Origin: Anabaena minutissima FACHB-250
GTDB lineage: Bacteria > Cyanobacteriota > Cyanobacteriia > Cyanobacteriales > Nostocaceae
Length of the DNA: 64,000 bases
Direction: 5' to 3'
Assembly (NCBI RefSeq): GCF_014697125.1
Contig: NZ_JACJRG010000013.1
Coordinates: 1 to 64,000, forward strand
A program made the position numbers and the translations under genes. The notes under the pieces were generated by a model that saw only the letters and a list, made by a program, of their open reading frames with translations, was not told the DNA's origin and ran no database searches. Positions within the stretch are counted from its first letter, which is position 1; every line of letters begins with the position of its first letter. Shown one piece after another: positions 16,190-25,290 of the stretch.

Positions 16190-18241
16190 TTAAAACCGAG
16201 AACTCAACCCAACCTGAAAAACCCTCCCCCCATCAGGAAAACCAGGAAACAACTGATAACGCTCATCAAACAAATTATCCAAACTACTAGTCAACACCAA
16301 ACTATCACTTATCGGCACACGCATCTTCAAATCAAAAGTAGTGTACCCCGACAAATATTCCGTATTAATATTATTAGTTGGATATCCATTTAAAGAATTC
16401 ATCAACACCCCCAAATACCAACCTTGAGGATTTTCATAAGACACCCCTAAATTTAACTTATCAGCACCTGCAAACCTCAAGTCCTTATCAACCTCTGCCG
16501 GATTAGCACTTTCTAAAATACGCGGATCATTAGCCGTATAATTAACAAAAACGTAGACATTATTTGCCAGTTGTAAATTTAACGAAGCTTCAATTCCCGT
16601 AGTATGTACTAAACCGATATTTTCCCAAGTCCCGGTATTCCCATTCACAGGCGGAGTAAGTCTTTTAAAAGCGATTGTATCAGAAACTCTGTTACTAAAA
16701 AATGTCAGCCTCAACAAGCCAATCTTCCCTAACTTTTGGTCAATACCTACATCAAAACTATCCCCTTTTTCTGGTTTCAGTTCAGGATTACCAATGTTAG
16801 TAGGATTATTATTAAATAAATTGGCTATGGTAGGAGCGCGGAAATTTCTGATATAGTTAGCTCTGAGTGTAGTTGAGTCTGATAATGCTAACTTTGCCCC
16901 TACAGATGGTGATGTGAATGAGCCATTTACCAAGCTACTAAAATCTTGCCTTACTCCTAAATTCATGCTCAAGCTAGGAGAAAAATTAATTTCATATTTA
17001 CCAAAAATTGCCCCTTGACCTATGGCATCATCATAGTTTTCTCTGGTGATATTTGTACCATAATTAAATGTGGTGTTGCGTACATTCGTATTTCGGTAAT
17101 CAAAACCATAAACTAAGGTTTGATTCTTAGCAAAGTTCCAGCTATGTGTGGTTTGAATACCATAGGAATCCTGTTTAGTATCAAAGCGATTTTGAGATGT
17201 AATTGCACCGCTACGATTATCAAAACGAGTGTTGAGAAAATCAGCGTAAATTCTCGCTGTTAACAGTGAATCATTTCCGCTTCCTAATTTGGAGTTCCAG
17301 GTTAAATCAGTGAGAACTTGGTCTGTGTATTTACGATTATTATCGGTGAGAGAGTTAAAAAATCCCTGTCCAAATTCGGGTACAGGAATTGGTACACCTC
17401 CCGGTACTCCCTGTTCTTTTCCTAAATATAGGGTGGAGAGAGTTAAGGTGTTACGCGTTCCTAAATTTGCCTCTAGTTTGACGTTAAAGTTATTAAAAAG
17501 TGCATCATTATTTCTTCTCGTCCCCTCAAAATTGGCTTCAGGAATGGTGAAAGGATAATTATTTTCCGCTTGGGTACGGTTGTAACCTACTACCCAAGAA
17601 ATATCACCTGTTCTCCCACTATTTTGAATGCTTTGTTGGTTCAGTCCATATGAACCAATGTTGACTTTGGTTTCTGTGGTGATTTTCTCTGTAGGACGAC
17701 GGGTAACAATGTTAATTACCCCACCTATTGCGTCAGAACCATAAAGAGTTGAACCACCTCCAGGTAATACTTCGACTCTTTCAATATTGTTAGTTGTAAA
17801 TTCTGACAGGTCGAAACCACCACCACCGAGATTATTAATTGGTCTACCATCCAACAATATTAATACTTGACCTGTATTAGAACCGCGAATAAATTGACCG
17901 CTTAAAGCATTGACTTCTGTTCCAACAGTACCGTCACCCAAAATACCAGGAAGAAATCGCAGTGCTTCTTTCACTGTTCTCGCACCTTGCGCTTCCATTT
18001 CTTCCCCAGTAATCACATACACCGGACGGGTCGAATCTTTCACTGTCCCTTCGCGACGGAAGGGGGAAAATACAGGTTCATTGAGTAGTTTGTCAATAAC
18101 TGTGAGTTCAATATCTGGTTCTTGCTTTTGTGTAACTTCTGTGGCTATAGTGCTGGAATTTTCCCACAGCATCCCTACGGTGATAGTCAAACTAGAAACA
18201 ATAAGTTGAGTTCCCCATCTGGTAATAAACTGAGTACGCAT
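16190..18241 (-). CDS. TonB-dependent outer-membrane receptor, BtuB/FepA-like
   Basis: A 683-residue outer-membrane active-transport barrel. After a signal region (about 1-33), a plug domain begins with VYVITGEEMEAQGARTVKEA and continues LRFLPGILGDG, then RGSNTGQVLILLDGRPINN and VLPGGGSTLYGSDAIGGVIN. The rest alternates beta strands and ends NLFDERYQLFPGFPDGGRVF then QVGLSSRF, with the terminal aromatic expected for barrel insertion. Its closest layout is the vitamin-B12/siderophore receptors. A Fur/Zur-type box sits about 110 bases upstream, and a cobalamin riboswitch heads the gene before it. Cargo could therefore be corrinoid, cobalt chelate or siderophore. ATG at 18241. Confidence 0.93.
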   Translation of the reverse strand: MRTQFITRWGTQLIVSSLTITVGMLWENSSTIATEVTQKQEPDIELTVIDKLLNEPVFSPFRREGTVKDSTRPVYVITGEEMEAQGARTVKEALRFLPGILGDGTVGTEVNALSGQFIRGSNTGQVLILLDGRPINNLGGGGFDLSEFTTNNIERVEVLPGGGSTLYGSDAIGGVINIVTRRPTEKITTETKVNIGSYGLNQQSIQNSGRTGDISWVVGYNRTQAENNYPFTIPEANFEGTRRNNDALFNNFNVKLEANLGTRNTLTLSTLYLGKEQGVPGGVPIPVPEFGQGFFNSLTDNNRKYTDQVLTDLTWNSKLGSGNDSLLTARIYADFLNTRFDNRSGAITSQNRFDTKQDSYGIQTTHSWNFAKNQTLVYGFDYRNTNVRNTTFNYGTNITRENYDDAIGQGAIFGKYEINFSPSLSMNLGVRQDFSSLVNGSFTSPSVGAKLALSDSTTLRANYIRNFRAPTIANLFNNNPTNIGNPELKPEKGDSFDVGIDQKLGKIGLLRLTFFSNRVSDTIAFKRLTPPVNGNTGTWENIGLVHTTGIEASLNLQLANNVYVFVNYTANDPRILESANPAEVDKDLRFAGADKLNLGVSYENPQGWYLGVLMNSLNGYPTNNINTEYLSGYTTFDLKMRVPISDSLVLTSSLDNLFDERYQLFPGFPDGGRVFQVGLSSRF

Positions 18242-18349
18242 TGGTAATTTAAGCCACCTGTATCACTAAAAATTGGTCGCAAGCAAAGATTTGAGCTTTT
18301 TTGGTTAAAAAAACTCTCAGCCAGTAGGAAATCTGCTGTTTGTAATAAT

Positions 18350-18368
18350 GATAATGATTATGATTATC
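18350..18368 (-). promoter_or_regulatory. Fur/Zur-type operator upstream of the TonB-dependent receptor
   Basis: Read on the minus strand this 19-base site is GATAATCATAATCATTATC, matching the classical Fur consensus GATAATGATAATCATTATC at 18 of 19 positions. It also contains a 7-1-7 core one base from TGATAAT-N-ATTATCA, which cyanobacterial Zur sites share. It lies 109 bases before the receptor start and inside the gap after the DUF1636 gene. Iron- or zinc-dependent repression is therefore likely. Which regulator binds cannot be settled by sequence alone. Confidence 0.7.
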
Positions 18369-18483
18369 ACATAAATAGTGCAATTTACAAGCTAGTTTCA
18401 AAAGTTTGTAGTAAGCACTTTAGTGCTGAGAGTCTTGAGGACTACAGTCCTTACTACGAAATTGATGCACTAATTGTCATTAA

Positions 18484-18894
18484 TTAACAGCAATTTACGG
18501 TTAATTTTGCCCACTTATTTAGGGGTGGTATTTTTGCTAAGATGCCTTTTTTAAAAGGTTCTGGTCGTTCTGACCAAGGTAATAAACCATCAGTTTTAGC
18601 ATGGTATTGAGTAGCACATTGCAACCCCGCAGATGCACTACTATCTACTGGTAAATTGCCGAAAAGATAGGTTAATTTCCCTTCTCCTTTTAAGGCGATA
18701 ACGCAAGCATGGTTGCAAGCACTCATACATTCAACGCCTTGAATGGAGAATTGATGTTGCAATTCCCAGGTTTGTGCAAGTTCTTGAAGTTGTTGTAATA
18801 GTTGCTGTCCGCCACTTTCACCAACTCGCTTGCCATCTTGCCATACACCGGCGCAGGTCGTGCAGACAAATATCGTATGCTGTTTTTGATTCAT
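18484..18894 (-). CDS. DUF1636 metal-binding (thioredoxin-like) protein
   Basis: A 136-residue cysteine-rich protein of the DUF1636 family. CTTC is at residues 11-14, and VECMSACNHACVIALKG at about 72-88 supplies further cysteines, in the order of a thioredoxin-like [2Fe-2S] or metal site. GNLPVDSSASAGLQC and the C-terminal region follow. The family is often found beside cobalt/cobalamin genes. A cobalamin riboswitch lies upstream on the same strand, about 300 bases before the ATG. So it likely acts in cobalt or corrinoid homeostasis, perhaps as a metal carrier or redox partner; no enzyme activity is known. Confidence 0.78.
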   Translation of the reverse strand: MNQKQHTIFVCTTCAGVWQDGKRVGESGGQQLLQQLQELAQTWELQHQFSIQGVECMSACNHACVIALKGEGKLTYLFGNLPVDSSASAGLQCATQYHAKTDGLLPWSERPEPFKKGILAKIPPLNKWAKLTVNCC

Positions 18895-19199
18895 TGATTT
18901 TCAGGCGTTGCTGATTAATGGGGTGATTTTTGTTTCGCGCATATTGCAAGCAGAACCCGCAGGATAGGCTCACTGAAGATAATGTAAATATGCGAAGGGA
19001 AATATCAGATACAACCAGGTTTTCAGCTTTGTATCTAGAACCTTCTGTGGAAGAATTTATATGCGTAGGAAACTGTCTACAATTTCATAGAAATTTGTAG
19101 TCTGTGGGGTATACCTGACGGTATGAGACAGTAATCCTGTTGAATTGGGGAAATATTCATTGCAATATTCACCTGTACCTCGCAGATGGGAACTTGTTT
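18895..19199 (-). promoter_or_regulatory. Long leader between the cobalamin aptamer and the DUF1636 gene
   Basis: About 300 bases of untranslated sequence follow the aptamer on the minus strand. Two imperfect hairpins are seen: an interrupted stem at 19077-19101, and 7-base arms (GATACAA) at about 19007-19043. Neither has a T-run, so I cannot tell whether the expression platform acts on transcription or translation. Confidence 0.4.
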
Positions 19200-19325
19200 T
19201 ATTGGCGGCGGGCATTCTGACTTTGAGATTTACATCTCATCACAGCTGCGGGACAGTGCCGGATTTACACCGAATCTTTCCCCGTTACCTCTGATGGCTG
19301 TTCCCCATCAGAACCGAATATGTAG
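19200..19325 (-). ncRNA. Cobalamin (adenosylcobalamin-type) riboswitch aptamer
   Basis: Read on the minus strand this region has the conserved cobalamin aptamer core in order: GGGGAAAGATTCGGTGTAAA, then TCCGGCACTGTCCCGCAGCT and GTGA, a variable hairpin (GAGATGTAAATCTC), and the 3' B12-box-like AGTCAGAATGCCCGCC. A 5' segment (GGTTCTGATGGGGAAC) precedes it. Typically B12 binding shuts off the downstream transport or synthesis genes. It controls at least the DUF1636 gene and possibly the whole Btu-like cluster. A TTGACA-like -35 is on the minus strand at 19453-19458, but no good -10 was found. Confidence 0.9.
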
Positions 19326-19477
19326 CCATCATACAGCAATTTTAGCGATCGCACTGATTTCTTCAAAGAAAACAAGTCTCGCTACCACAACAGCACTTTT
19401 TAATCTATGCACCTAACAGGCTAGAACTTGCAGTCTAAATAATAGGATAAATTGTCAAGAAATATTAATGATTTCAC

Positions 19478-22051
19478 CTACTCTAAATTCTGCAACCCGA
19501 TCGCAATTTTACTGTGTTTTTCGATTTGCCCCATTACTTGTTTTGCCCGTTGAATTACTACCGACGGTAAACCCGCCAACCGTCCTGCTTCAATCCCATA
19601 GGATTTATCAGCACCTCCCGGTTGGACTTGGTGTAGAAAGATAATTTGATCTGGTAATTCTTTCACTGTCACCTGATAGTTAGCAACATTGGGTAACATC
19701 GCCGCTAATTCATTTAATTCATGATAGTGAGTTGCAAAAATTGTCCGCCCCTGGATTTCTGTGGCTAGATATTCGGCTACCGCCCAAGCAATAGACAGCC
19801 CATCAAAGGTAGCTGTTCCCCGACCAATCTCATCTAACAAAATTAGGGATTTAGCTGTGGCGTGGTTGAGAATATTGGCTGTTTCATTCATTTCTACCAT
19901 GAAGGTAGATTGACCTGTCGCTAGGTCATCAACTGCACCGACGCGGGTGAAAATGCGATCGCATACTCCCAAATTTGCCGACTTAGCCGGGACAAAACTG
20001 CCAATTTGTGCCATTAGCTGAATTAATCCCACCTGACGCAGATAGCAACTTTTACCACTGGCGTTTGGCCCAGTCAAAATAACTAGGTCGGGTAGAGCCG
20101 GATGATTTTCTGTACTACTTCCTAATTCCGTTGAGTTGGGGACAAAAAACCCCGCAGGTAAGGACTGTTCTACTACAGGATGGCGACCATCAACAATTTC
20201 TATTTCCCGTCCAGGAATCATTTCGGGACGACAGTAACCTTGCTGCACCGCCAACTCAGCCAAACCACACAACACATCGGCGGCGGCGACGGCGCGGGAA
20301 AGGTTACGAATTACTTCCGCTTCTTGGGCTATCTCTTCCCGCAGTGCTACAAAAACCTCATATTCCAACTGATTCAAATCATCTCGTGCTGTGAGAATCC
20401 GGGCTTCTCGTTCTTTGAGTTCTGGAGTAATGTAGCGTTCCTCATTGGTGAGGGTTTGCTTGCGGATGTAATTATCGGGTACTTGGTCAGATTTGGCACG
20501 GGAAATACTAATGTAGTAACCAAAGGTTTTATTAAATCCTACCTTCAGTGTAGGTACTCCTGTTCTAGCCCTTTCATCTACTTCTAAATTAGCAATCCAT
20601 TGCTGGTCTGCTTCTACCGTCGCCTTTCTTTCATCCAACTGAGGATTAACCCCAGCACGAATTAAGCCCCCGTCCTTCAGGTGTATTGGTGGTGATTCTA
20701 CCAAGTGGGCGTGGATATTCTGCGCCAATTCTTCTAAAATCGGTGGCACTTTTTGCAATGCTTTGAGGAAGGGAGAACGCGCATCAGCTACTAATTGGGC
20801 TAATTCTGGCAACCGTGCGAGAGAATCAGCCAAAGCCGCTAAATCTCTCGCGTTAGCAGTTCCTGAACTTGTCCTACCTGTGAGTCGTTCTAAGTCGTAA
20901 ATCTGCCGCAATAATTGTCGCAAATCTTGACGTAAAGGTGTATTTTCCTTGAGTTCTTGAATAGTATCTTGCCGCGCCCGAATGCCTTTAATATCTAGTA
21001 ATGGTTGCAACAACCACCGCCGCAAAGCCCTAGTACCCATTGCGGTGCTAGTTCTATCTAATGCCCAAAGTAGAGAACCGTGAAAAATGCCATCACGGAC
21101 TGTTTGGGTAATTTCTAAGTTGCGGCGAGTCTGGTGGTCAACAATTAGGTAGTCCGTAATGGTGTAGGTGCGGAGTCTTTGCAGAGAGATGGGTTTTTCT
21201 TTTTGGGTATCTTCCACATATTCCAATAGCCCACCAGCCGCCCTTACAGCCAAGGGGAGATGATCGCAACCTAAACCTTCTAGCGATCGCACTTTAAATG
21301 TCTGCAATAATTTACTTCTAGCCTCACCTTGAGAAAAGGGGACTTGCGATCGCAAACTATAACAAAATGATGGTGGTAAACACTCTGGTAAATGGGGCGA
21401 AGTTTCCCCAGGACGCAGCAAAGTACCCAAATCAGGCGCATTGGTGGGAACTAATACCTCGGAAGGCTGCAAGCGCATGAGTTCCTGGGTGAGATGTTCT
21501 AAATCACTATCTTGGGTGGTGAGAAATTCCCCGGTAGAGATATCTGCATAGGCTAAACCCCAGTGATTTCCCGCAATTACCACAGCCGCCAAGTAATTAT
21601 TACGACTTGATTTCAGCATTCCTTCTTCTAGCAATGTCCCAGGGGTGAGGATGCGCGTCACCTCCCGCCGCACCAAACCCACCGCCTCAGAAGAGTCTTC
21701 CACTTGGTCACAAATCACTACGGCGTAACCTTTCTCTACCAGTTGGGTAGTGTAGCGTTCCCAAGCGTGGTGGGGTACACCAGTCATGGCGACGCGACCA
21801 ACTTCACCGCCGTGTTTACTGGTAAGGACTAATTCTAATTCTCTCGCTACTGTGACCGCATCTTGGAAAAAAGTTTCAAAAAAATCGCCTACTCGATACA
21901 GCAACAGCGCATGAGGATGTTTATCTTTGACCTCAACATAGTGCTGATACATTTTACTCAGCTTACTACGGTCTACCTGTCGCGTGTCGGTATGCGGCCC
22001 TGTGGAATGATTGGGTTCTTTCGGCTGAATGTTAGAGTCAGAAACGGTCAT
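19478..22051 (-). CDS. mutS: DNA mismatch repair protein MutS
   Basis: MutS recognises mispaired bases and small loops and starts mismatch repair using ATP. About 857 residues. The mismatch-binding F-x-E motif lies in [13 protein letters not shown], followed by connector, lever and clamp regions. Near the C-terminus is the ABC-type ATPase with [29 protein letters not shown] and [11 protein letters not shown], then the helix-turn-helix dimer region. Start: ATG at 22051 is preferred; a GTG at 22087 would add 12 residues with little family support. The gene lies alone, its stop about 20 bases from a candidate promoter for the riboswitch transcript. Length and motifs agree with MutS1. Confidence 0.97.
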   Translation of the reverse strand: MTVSDSNIQPKEPNHSTGPHTDTRQVDRSKLSKMYQHYVEVKDKHPHALLLYRVGDFFETFFQDAVTVARELELVLTSKHGGEVGRVAMTGVPHHAWERYTTQLVEKGYAVVICDQVEDSSEAVGLVRREVTRILTPGTLLEEGMLKSSRNNYLAAVVIAGNHWGLAYADISTGEFLTTQDSDLEHLTQELMRLQPSEVLVPTNAPDLGTLLRPGETSPHLPECLPPSFCYSLRSQVPFSQGEARSKLLQTFKVRSLEGLGCDHLPLAVRAAGGLLEYVEDTQKEKPISLQRLRTYTITDYLIVDHQTRRNLEITQTVRDGIFHGSLLWALDRTSTAMGTRALRRWLLQPLLDIKGIRARQDTIQELKENTPLRQDLRQLLRQIYDLERLTGRTSSGTANARDLAALADSLARLPELAQLVADARSPFLKALQKVPPILEELAQNIHAHLVESPPIHLKDGGLIRAGVNPQLDERKATVEADQQWIANLEVDERARTGVPTLKVGFNKTFGYYISISRAKSDQVPDNYIRKQTLTNEERYITPELKEREARILTARDDLNQLEYEVFVALREEIAQEAEVIRNLSRAVAAADVLCGLAELAVQQGYCRPEMIPGREIEIVDGRHPVVEQSLPAGFFVPNSTELGSSTENHPALPDLVILTGPNASGKSCYLRQVGLIQLMAQIGSFVPAKSANLGVCDRIFTRVGAVDDLATGQSTFMVEMNETANILNHATAKSLILLDEIGRGTATFDGLSIAWAVAEYLATEIQGRTIFATHYHELNELAAMLPNVANYQVTVKELPDQIIFLHQVQPGGADKSYGIEAGRLAGLPSVVIQRAKQVMGQIEKHSKIAIGLQNLE

Positions 22052-22379
22052 AGGATAGATGCTAGAATTTACGCACGCCAAAGCCACAATATCCGATGAT
22101 AACGTGATGTGGAAATTTCAGGGCGATCGCGTAAGGTTTTTTTATATCACATATCTCCTATTCTCAGAAATCCTTTTAGGTTACTAGTGGTCTGTCCCAT
22201 TAATCTTGCTGGGTAATACTAGATAATGCTTAAATAGCAATATGAGTGTATCACTACCCAGAAACTGAAATATATCAAGCTTGAGGGCTTGGAAGGGCGG
22301 ATGAATGCACAACTCATAGCAATTGTGGCTCAAGTAAATCGTGAGTGCATTCACTTCCTGCCAGTTATTAGCCTTAAGT
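22052..22379. other. Intergenic region between mutS and the Uma2 gene
   Basis: About 330 bases between divergent genes. A short piece at 22277-22350 reads on the plus strand like part of a coiled-coil protein (KLEGLEGRMNAQLIAIVAQV). It has no start and no continuation, so it may be chance or a remnant. No clear promoter or RNA. Confidence 0.4.
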
Positions 22380-23000
22380 ATGTCACAATATGAATTTATG
22401 ACTTATAGCCCACCTAAACTCCTCACTTTCGAGCAATTTTTAGTTAAGTATGGGGACAACACCCGTTACGAACTCATTGATGGACAACTACGTGACATGG
22501 AAGCAACTGGCCCGCATGAAGAAGTTTCAGGAAATATTGCGGGTAGAATTTATGCTGAAATTCTTCGTTCTAATTTAAACTGGCTGATTCCAAAAACTTG
22601 TTTGATTAAGCCACCTGCGGCTGAAGCAACAGCACTCCGTCCAGACGTTATTGTTTTAGATAAAGCAAAACTTACCAACGAACCACTTTGGCAAAAAGAA
22701 CCGATTATTTGTAATGGCAATACTATTGAGTTAGTTGCTGAAGTTGTGAGTACAAATTGGCAGGATGATTATGCCAGAAAAGTTGAAGAATATGCCTTTC
22801 TGCAAATACCAGAATATTGGATTGTAGATTTTCGCGGTTTGGGTGGCTTGCAATTTATCGGTAATCCCAAACAACCTACCTTCACAATCTGTCAACTAGT
22901 GAATGGCGTATATCAGCAGCAACAATATCGTTTGGGAGATACTATTTTCTCTTCTCTGTTTCCTAACTTACAACTTAAACTTGACAATATTATGCCATAG
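22380..23000 (+). CDS. Uma2-family (DUF820) PD-(D/E)xK endonuclease-like protein
   Basis: A 206-residue protein of the Uma2/DUF820 family, which is greatly expanded in cyanobacteria and has a restriction-enzyme-like fold. It opens with LLTFEQFLVKYGDNTRYELI and DGQLRDM. The catalytic core is ALRPDVIVLD (Asp), then IELVAEVVSTNWQDDYARKV (Glu and Lys) and EEYAFLQIPEYWIVD. The biological role of Uma2 proteins is unsettled; some behave like mobile or selfish genes. The ATG at 22380 (or 22398, which gives MTYSPPK) is chosen over GTG at 22341. No ribosome site is obvious for any of them. No linked gene. Confidence 0.8.
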   Translation: MSQYEFMTYSPPKLLTFEQFLVKYGDNTRYELIDGQLRDMEATGPHEEVSGNIAGRIYAEILRSNLNWLIPKTCLIKPPAAEATALRPDVIVLDKAKLTNEPLWQKEPIICNGNTIELVAEVVSTNWQDDYARKVEEYAFLQIPEYWIVDFRGLGGLQFIGNPKQPTFTICQLVNGVYQQQQYRLGDTIFSSLFPNLQLKLDNIMP

Positions 23001-23131
23001 TGACCTTCATCCTGATTTTTTTAAGGACTAAAGTCCTTACTACAAACTTGTTTATCCATCAATTCAAACTTGATCACCTACTACAGTGAAAATAGCAGTA
23101 TTAGCAATCTAACTCAAGTAGGTATAAGATC

Positions 23132-25039
23132 ATGGTGCGTTTAAAACCGTGGCAATGGGTAGTATTGGCCGTCCCCATCGCCTCCATCATCATTTTCTTA
23201 CTGGTATCTGCCGGAATGCAGATCCATCAATGGGGACTCAATTGGATTTGGGGTGTGTTCACACTGGTATTTGTGGGTTGGCGTTGGTTGTTGGTGCGTT
23301 GGACTCAACCCGCAATCAAACAAGTAGAAGCTGCACTTGCAGAAGTCCGTGAAGAATTAAAATCGACAGTTGCAGATACCACCACACCAGTTAGCAGTGA
23401 TGCTACACAGCAAGCCGAAGACGCACTCCAAGAAATCCTGACAGTTGCCCAAAGCGATCGCCCGATTTGGGAAGATTGGCCAACTTTTTGGCAGCGTTGT
23501 CAAGATTTAGTGGTGGGTGTTGCCCGGATTTATCATCCAGAAGTGCAATATCCTTTACTAAATATCTACCTTCCCCAAGCTTATGGACTGATTCGGGGAA
23601 CAGTGGATGATGTAGATCAGTGGATGCAAAAGTTATCACCTGCACTCAATCAAGTGACAGTTGGGCAAGCCTATCAAGGCTACGAAGTCTACCGCAAGTT
23701 AGAACCATCAGCCCGAAAACTTTTACGGGCTTGGGGTTGGGCGCAGTGGCTATTAAATCCTGTAGCAGCTGTAGCTAACCGTGCTACTAAGGGCTATTCT
23801 CATCAGGCAAATCAGCAATTATTGGGGAATTTGGGACAATTATTCCGAGAAGCTACTTTAAGAAATTTGTGTAGACAGGCGATCGCTCTCTACGGTGGTG
23901 ATATCCTACCCACAGCCGCAGTTTCTACACCAACTCTACCGAAAACCAAAACCCAAACTCTGCAAAATATCCTATCCGAAGCCGAACCAGTCGAGAAAGT
24001 CGAGCAAAAACCGCTCAGTATTTTACTTGTGGGGAGAACAGGCGCAGGGAAAAGCAGCTTGATTAACACCATATTTCAAGGGGATATGGCAGAAGTTGAC
24101 GTTTTACCCAGCACAGACCAAATTCAAGACTATCATTGGCAAACCCAAGACGGCGAAACCCTCCATCTCTGGGATACTCCTGGTTATGAACAAGTCAAGC
24201 GGGAAGATTTACGTCAAATGGTGTTGGACTACGCCACTAACGCTGATTTATTGCTGTTGGTTAATCCTGTGCTTGATCCCGCCTTGCAAATGGATGTAGA
24301 CTTTTTGCAAGCAATTAAGGCAACCATTGCAGATATCCCCGCGATCGCAGTCGTTACCCAGGTAGATCGCCTGCGTCCCATCCGAGAATGGCAACCCCCT
24401 TATGATTGGCAATGGGGCGACAGACCAAAAGAAATCGCCATTCGAGAAGCTATAGCCTATCGTGGGGAATTATTAGGTGAATTTTGTAATTTAGTTTTAC
24501 CTGTGGTTACAAGTGATCTGCAAACAGGTAGAATTGCTTGGGGAATAGATGCTTTATCTTTGGGATTAATAGAAGCGATCGCACCTGCAAAGCAACTCAG
24601 ACTAGCTAGGTTTTTGCGTAATCTAGAAGCCCGTACCGTAGCGGCTGCCAAAATCATCGATCACTACACCTTTCAAATGGCAAGCACCCAAGGATTAACT
24701 GCACTACTAAAAAGTCCTGTATTACAGTTTATCGCTACATTGGCAACAGGTTCTCCCACTTTGGCTTACATCCTAGCCGAACAAATTCCAGTGGAACAGT
24801 TACCGATTGTCATTGGTAAACTCCAGATGGCTTATGATTTATTCTCCCTGTTGCGAACAGAGGACTCTCACCCAGCTAAATTTGACCTATTATCTCTGTG
24901 GCCGCTACTGTTAGAAAACTCCACCACACCAGATCGCAATGCTTGGGCATTTGGTCACGCCCTTGTAGAATACTGGACGCAGAATTTAACTATAGATCAA
25001 CTCCGCCAACGCTTTGACTACTATTTGCAGCAAGCTTGA
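23132..25039 (+). CDS. Membrane-anchored Era-like GTPase
   Basis: A 635-residue protein. Two N-terminal membrane helices (about 8-30 and 36-56) are followed by a coiled-coil linker and a helical region. The GTPase domain comes at about 300-460, with G1 GRTGAGKSSLINTIF, G3 DTPGYEQ and G4 TQVDRL (TQVD in place of NKxD). A long helical C-terminus with LLKSPVLQFIATLATGSPTL follows. It resembles YfjP/Era-type membrane GTPases, but I know no assigned function for this architecture. The start at 23132 (ATG) lies before the first helix. No operon partner. Base composition is like its neighbours. Confidence 0.78.
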   Translation: MVRLKPWQWVVLAVPIASIIIFLLVSAGMQIHQWGLNWIWGVFTLVFVGWRWLLVRWTQPAIKQVEAALAEVREELKSTVADTTTPVSSDATQQAEDALQEILTVAQSDRPIWEDWPTFWQRCQDLVVGVARIYHPEVQYPLLNIYLPQAYGLIRGTVDDVDQWMQKLSPALNQVTVGQAYQGYEVYRKLEPSARKLLRAWGWAQWLLNPVAAVANRATKGYSHQANQQLLGNLGQLFREATLRNLCRQAIALYGGDILPTAAVSTPTLPKTKTQTLQNILSEAEPVEKVEQKPLSILLVGRTGAGKSSLINTIFQGDMAEVDVLPSTDQIQDYHWQTQDGETLHLWDTPGYEQVKREDLRQMVLDYATNADLLLLVNPVLDPALQMDVDFLQAIKATIADIPAIAVVTQVDRLRPIREWQPPYDWQWGDRPKEIAIREAIAYRGELLGEFCNLVLPVVTSDLQTGRIAWGIDALSLGLIEAIAPAKQLRLARFLRNLEARTVAAAKIIDHYTFQMASTQGLTALLKSPVLQFIATLATGSPTLAYILAEQIPVEQLPIVIGKLQMAYDLFSLLRTEDSHPAKFDLLSLWPLLLENSTTPDRNAWAFGHALVEYWTQNLTIDQLRQRFDYYLQQA

Positions 25040-25096
25040 TGACTTTTCACGGAATCTGGAAAACCCCTCTCCATAGAGCGAAGCTCTTCTCGTAGA

Positions 25097-25158
25097 GTAC
25101 CTCTCCCCTACAAGGAGAGAGGCTTTAACTTTTCCCCCTTCCCTAGTAGGGAAGGGGG
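25097..25158. terminator. Paired stem-loops after the GTPase gene
   Basis: A CCTCTCC / GGAGAGAGG hairpin lies at about 25098-25122. A perfect 10-base stem CCCCCTTCCC / GGGAAGGGGG with loop TAGTA follows at 25134-25158. Outside them TGACTTTTCACG (about 25039) and CGTGAAAAGTCA (about 25196) face each other, giving a larger inverted structure. Similar pieces occur near 56353-56490, so this may be a repeated palindromic element that also serves as terminator. Confidence 0.55.
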
Positions 25159-25290
25159 TTAGGGGGTTAGGTTTCGCGTTAGCTTTTCCACATAACGTGA
25201 AAAGTCAGGCTTCTCTCCCCTCCCTTACCCTACGGGTTCTGCCTTGCAGTACGCGTTTAAATTTTATCCCTCAATTCATTATAATTCTTA

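Noticed and set aside
19186..19416. 76-codon frame on the plus strand
   Set aside because: It is antisense to the cobalamin riboswitch and has no family match.
22277..22350. Piece like a coiled-coil protein before the Uma2 gene
   Set aside because: Too short and without a start; could be a remnant but no proof.
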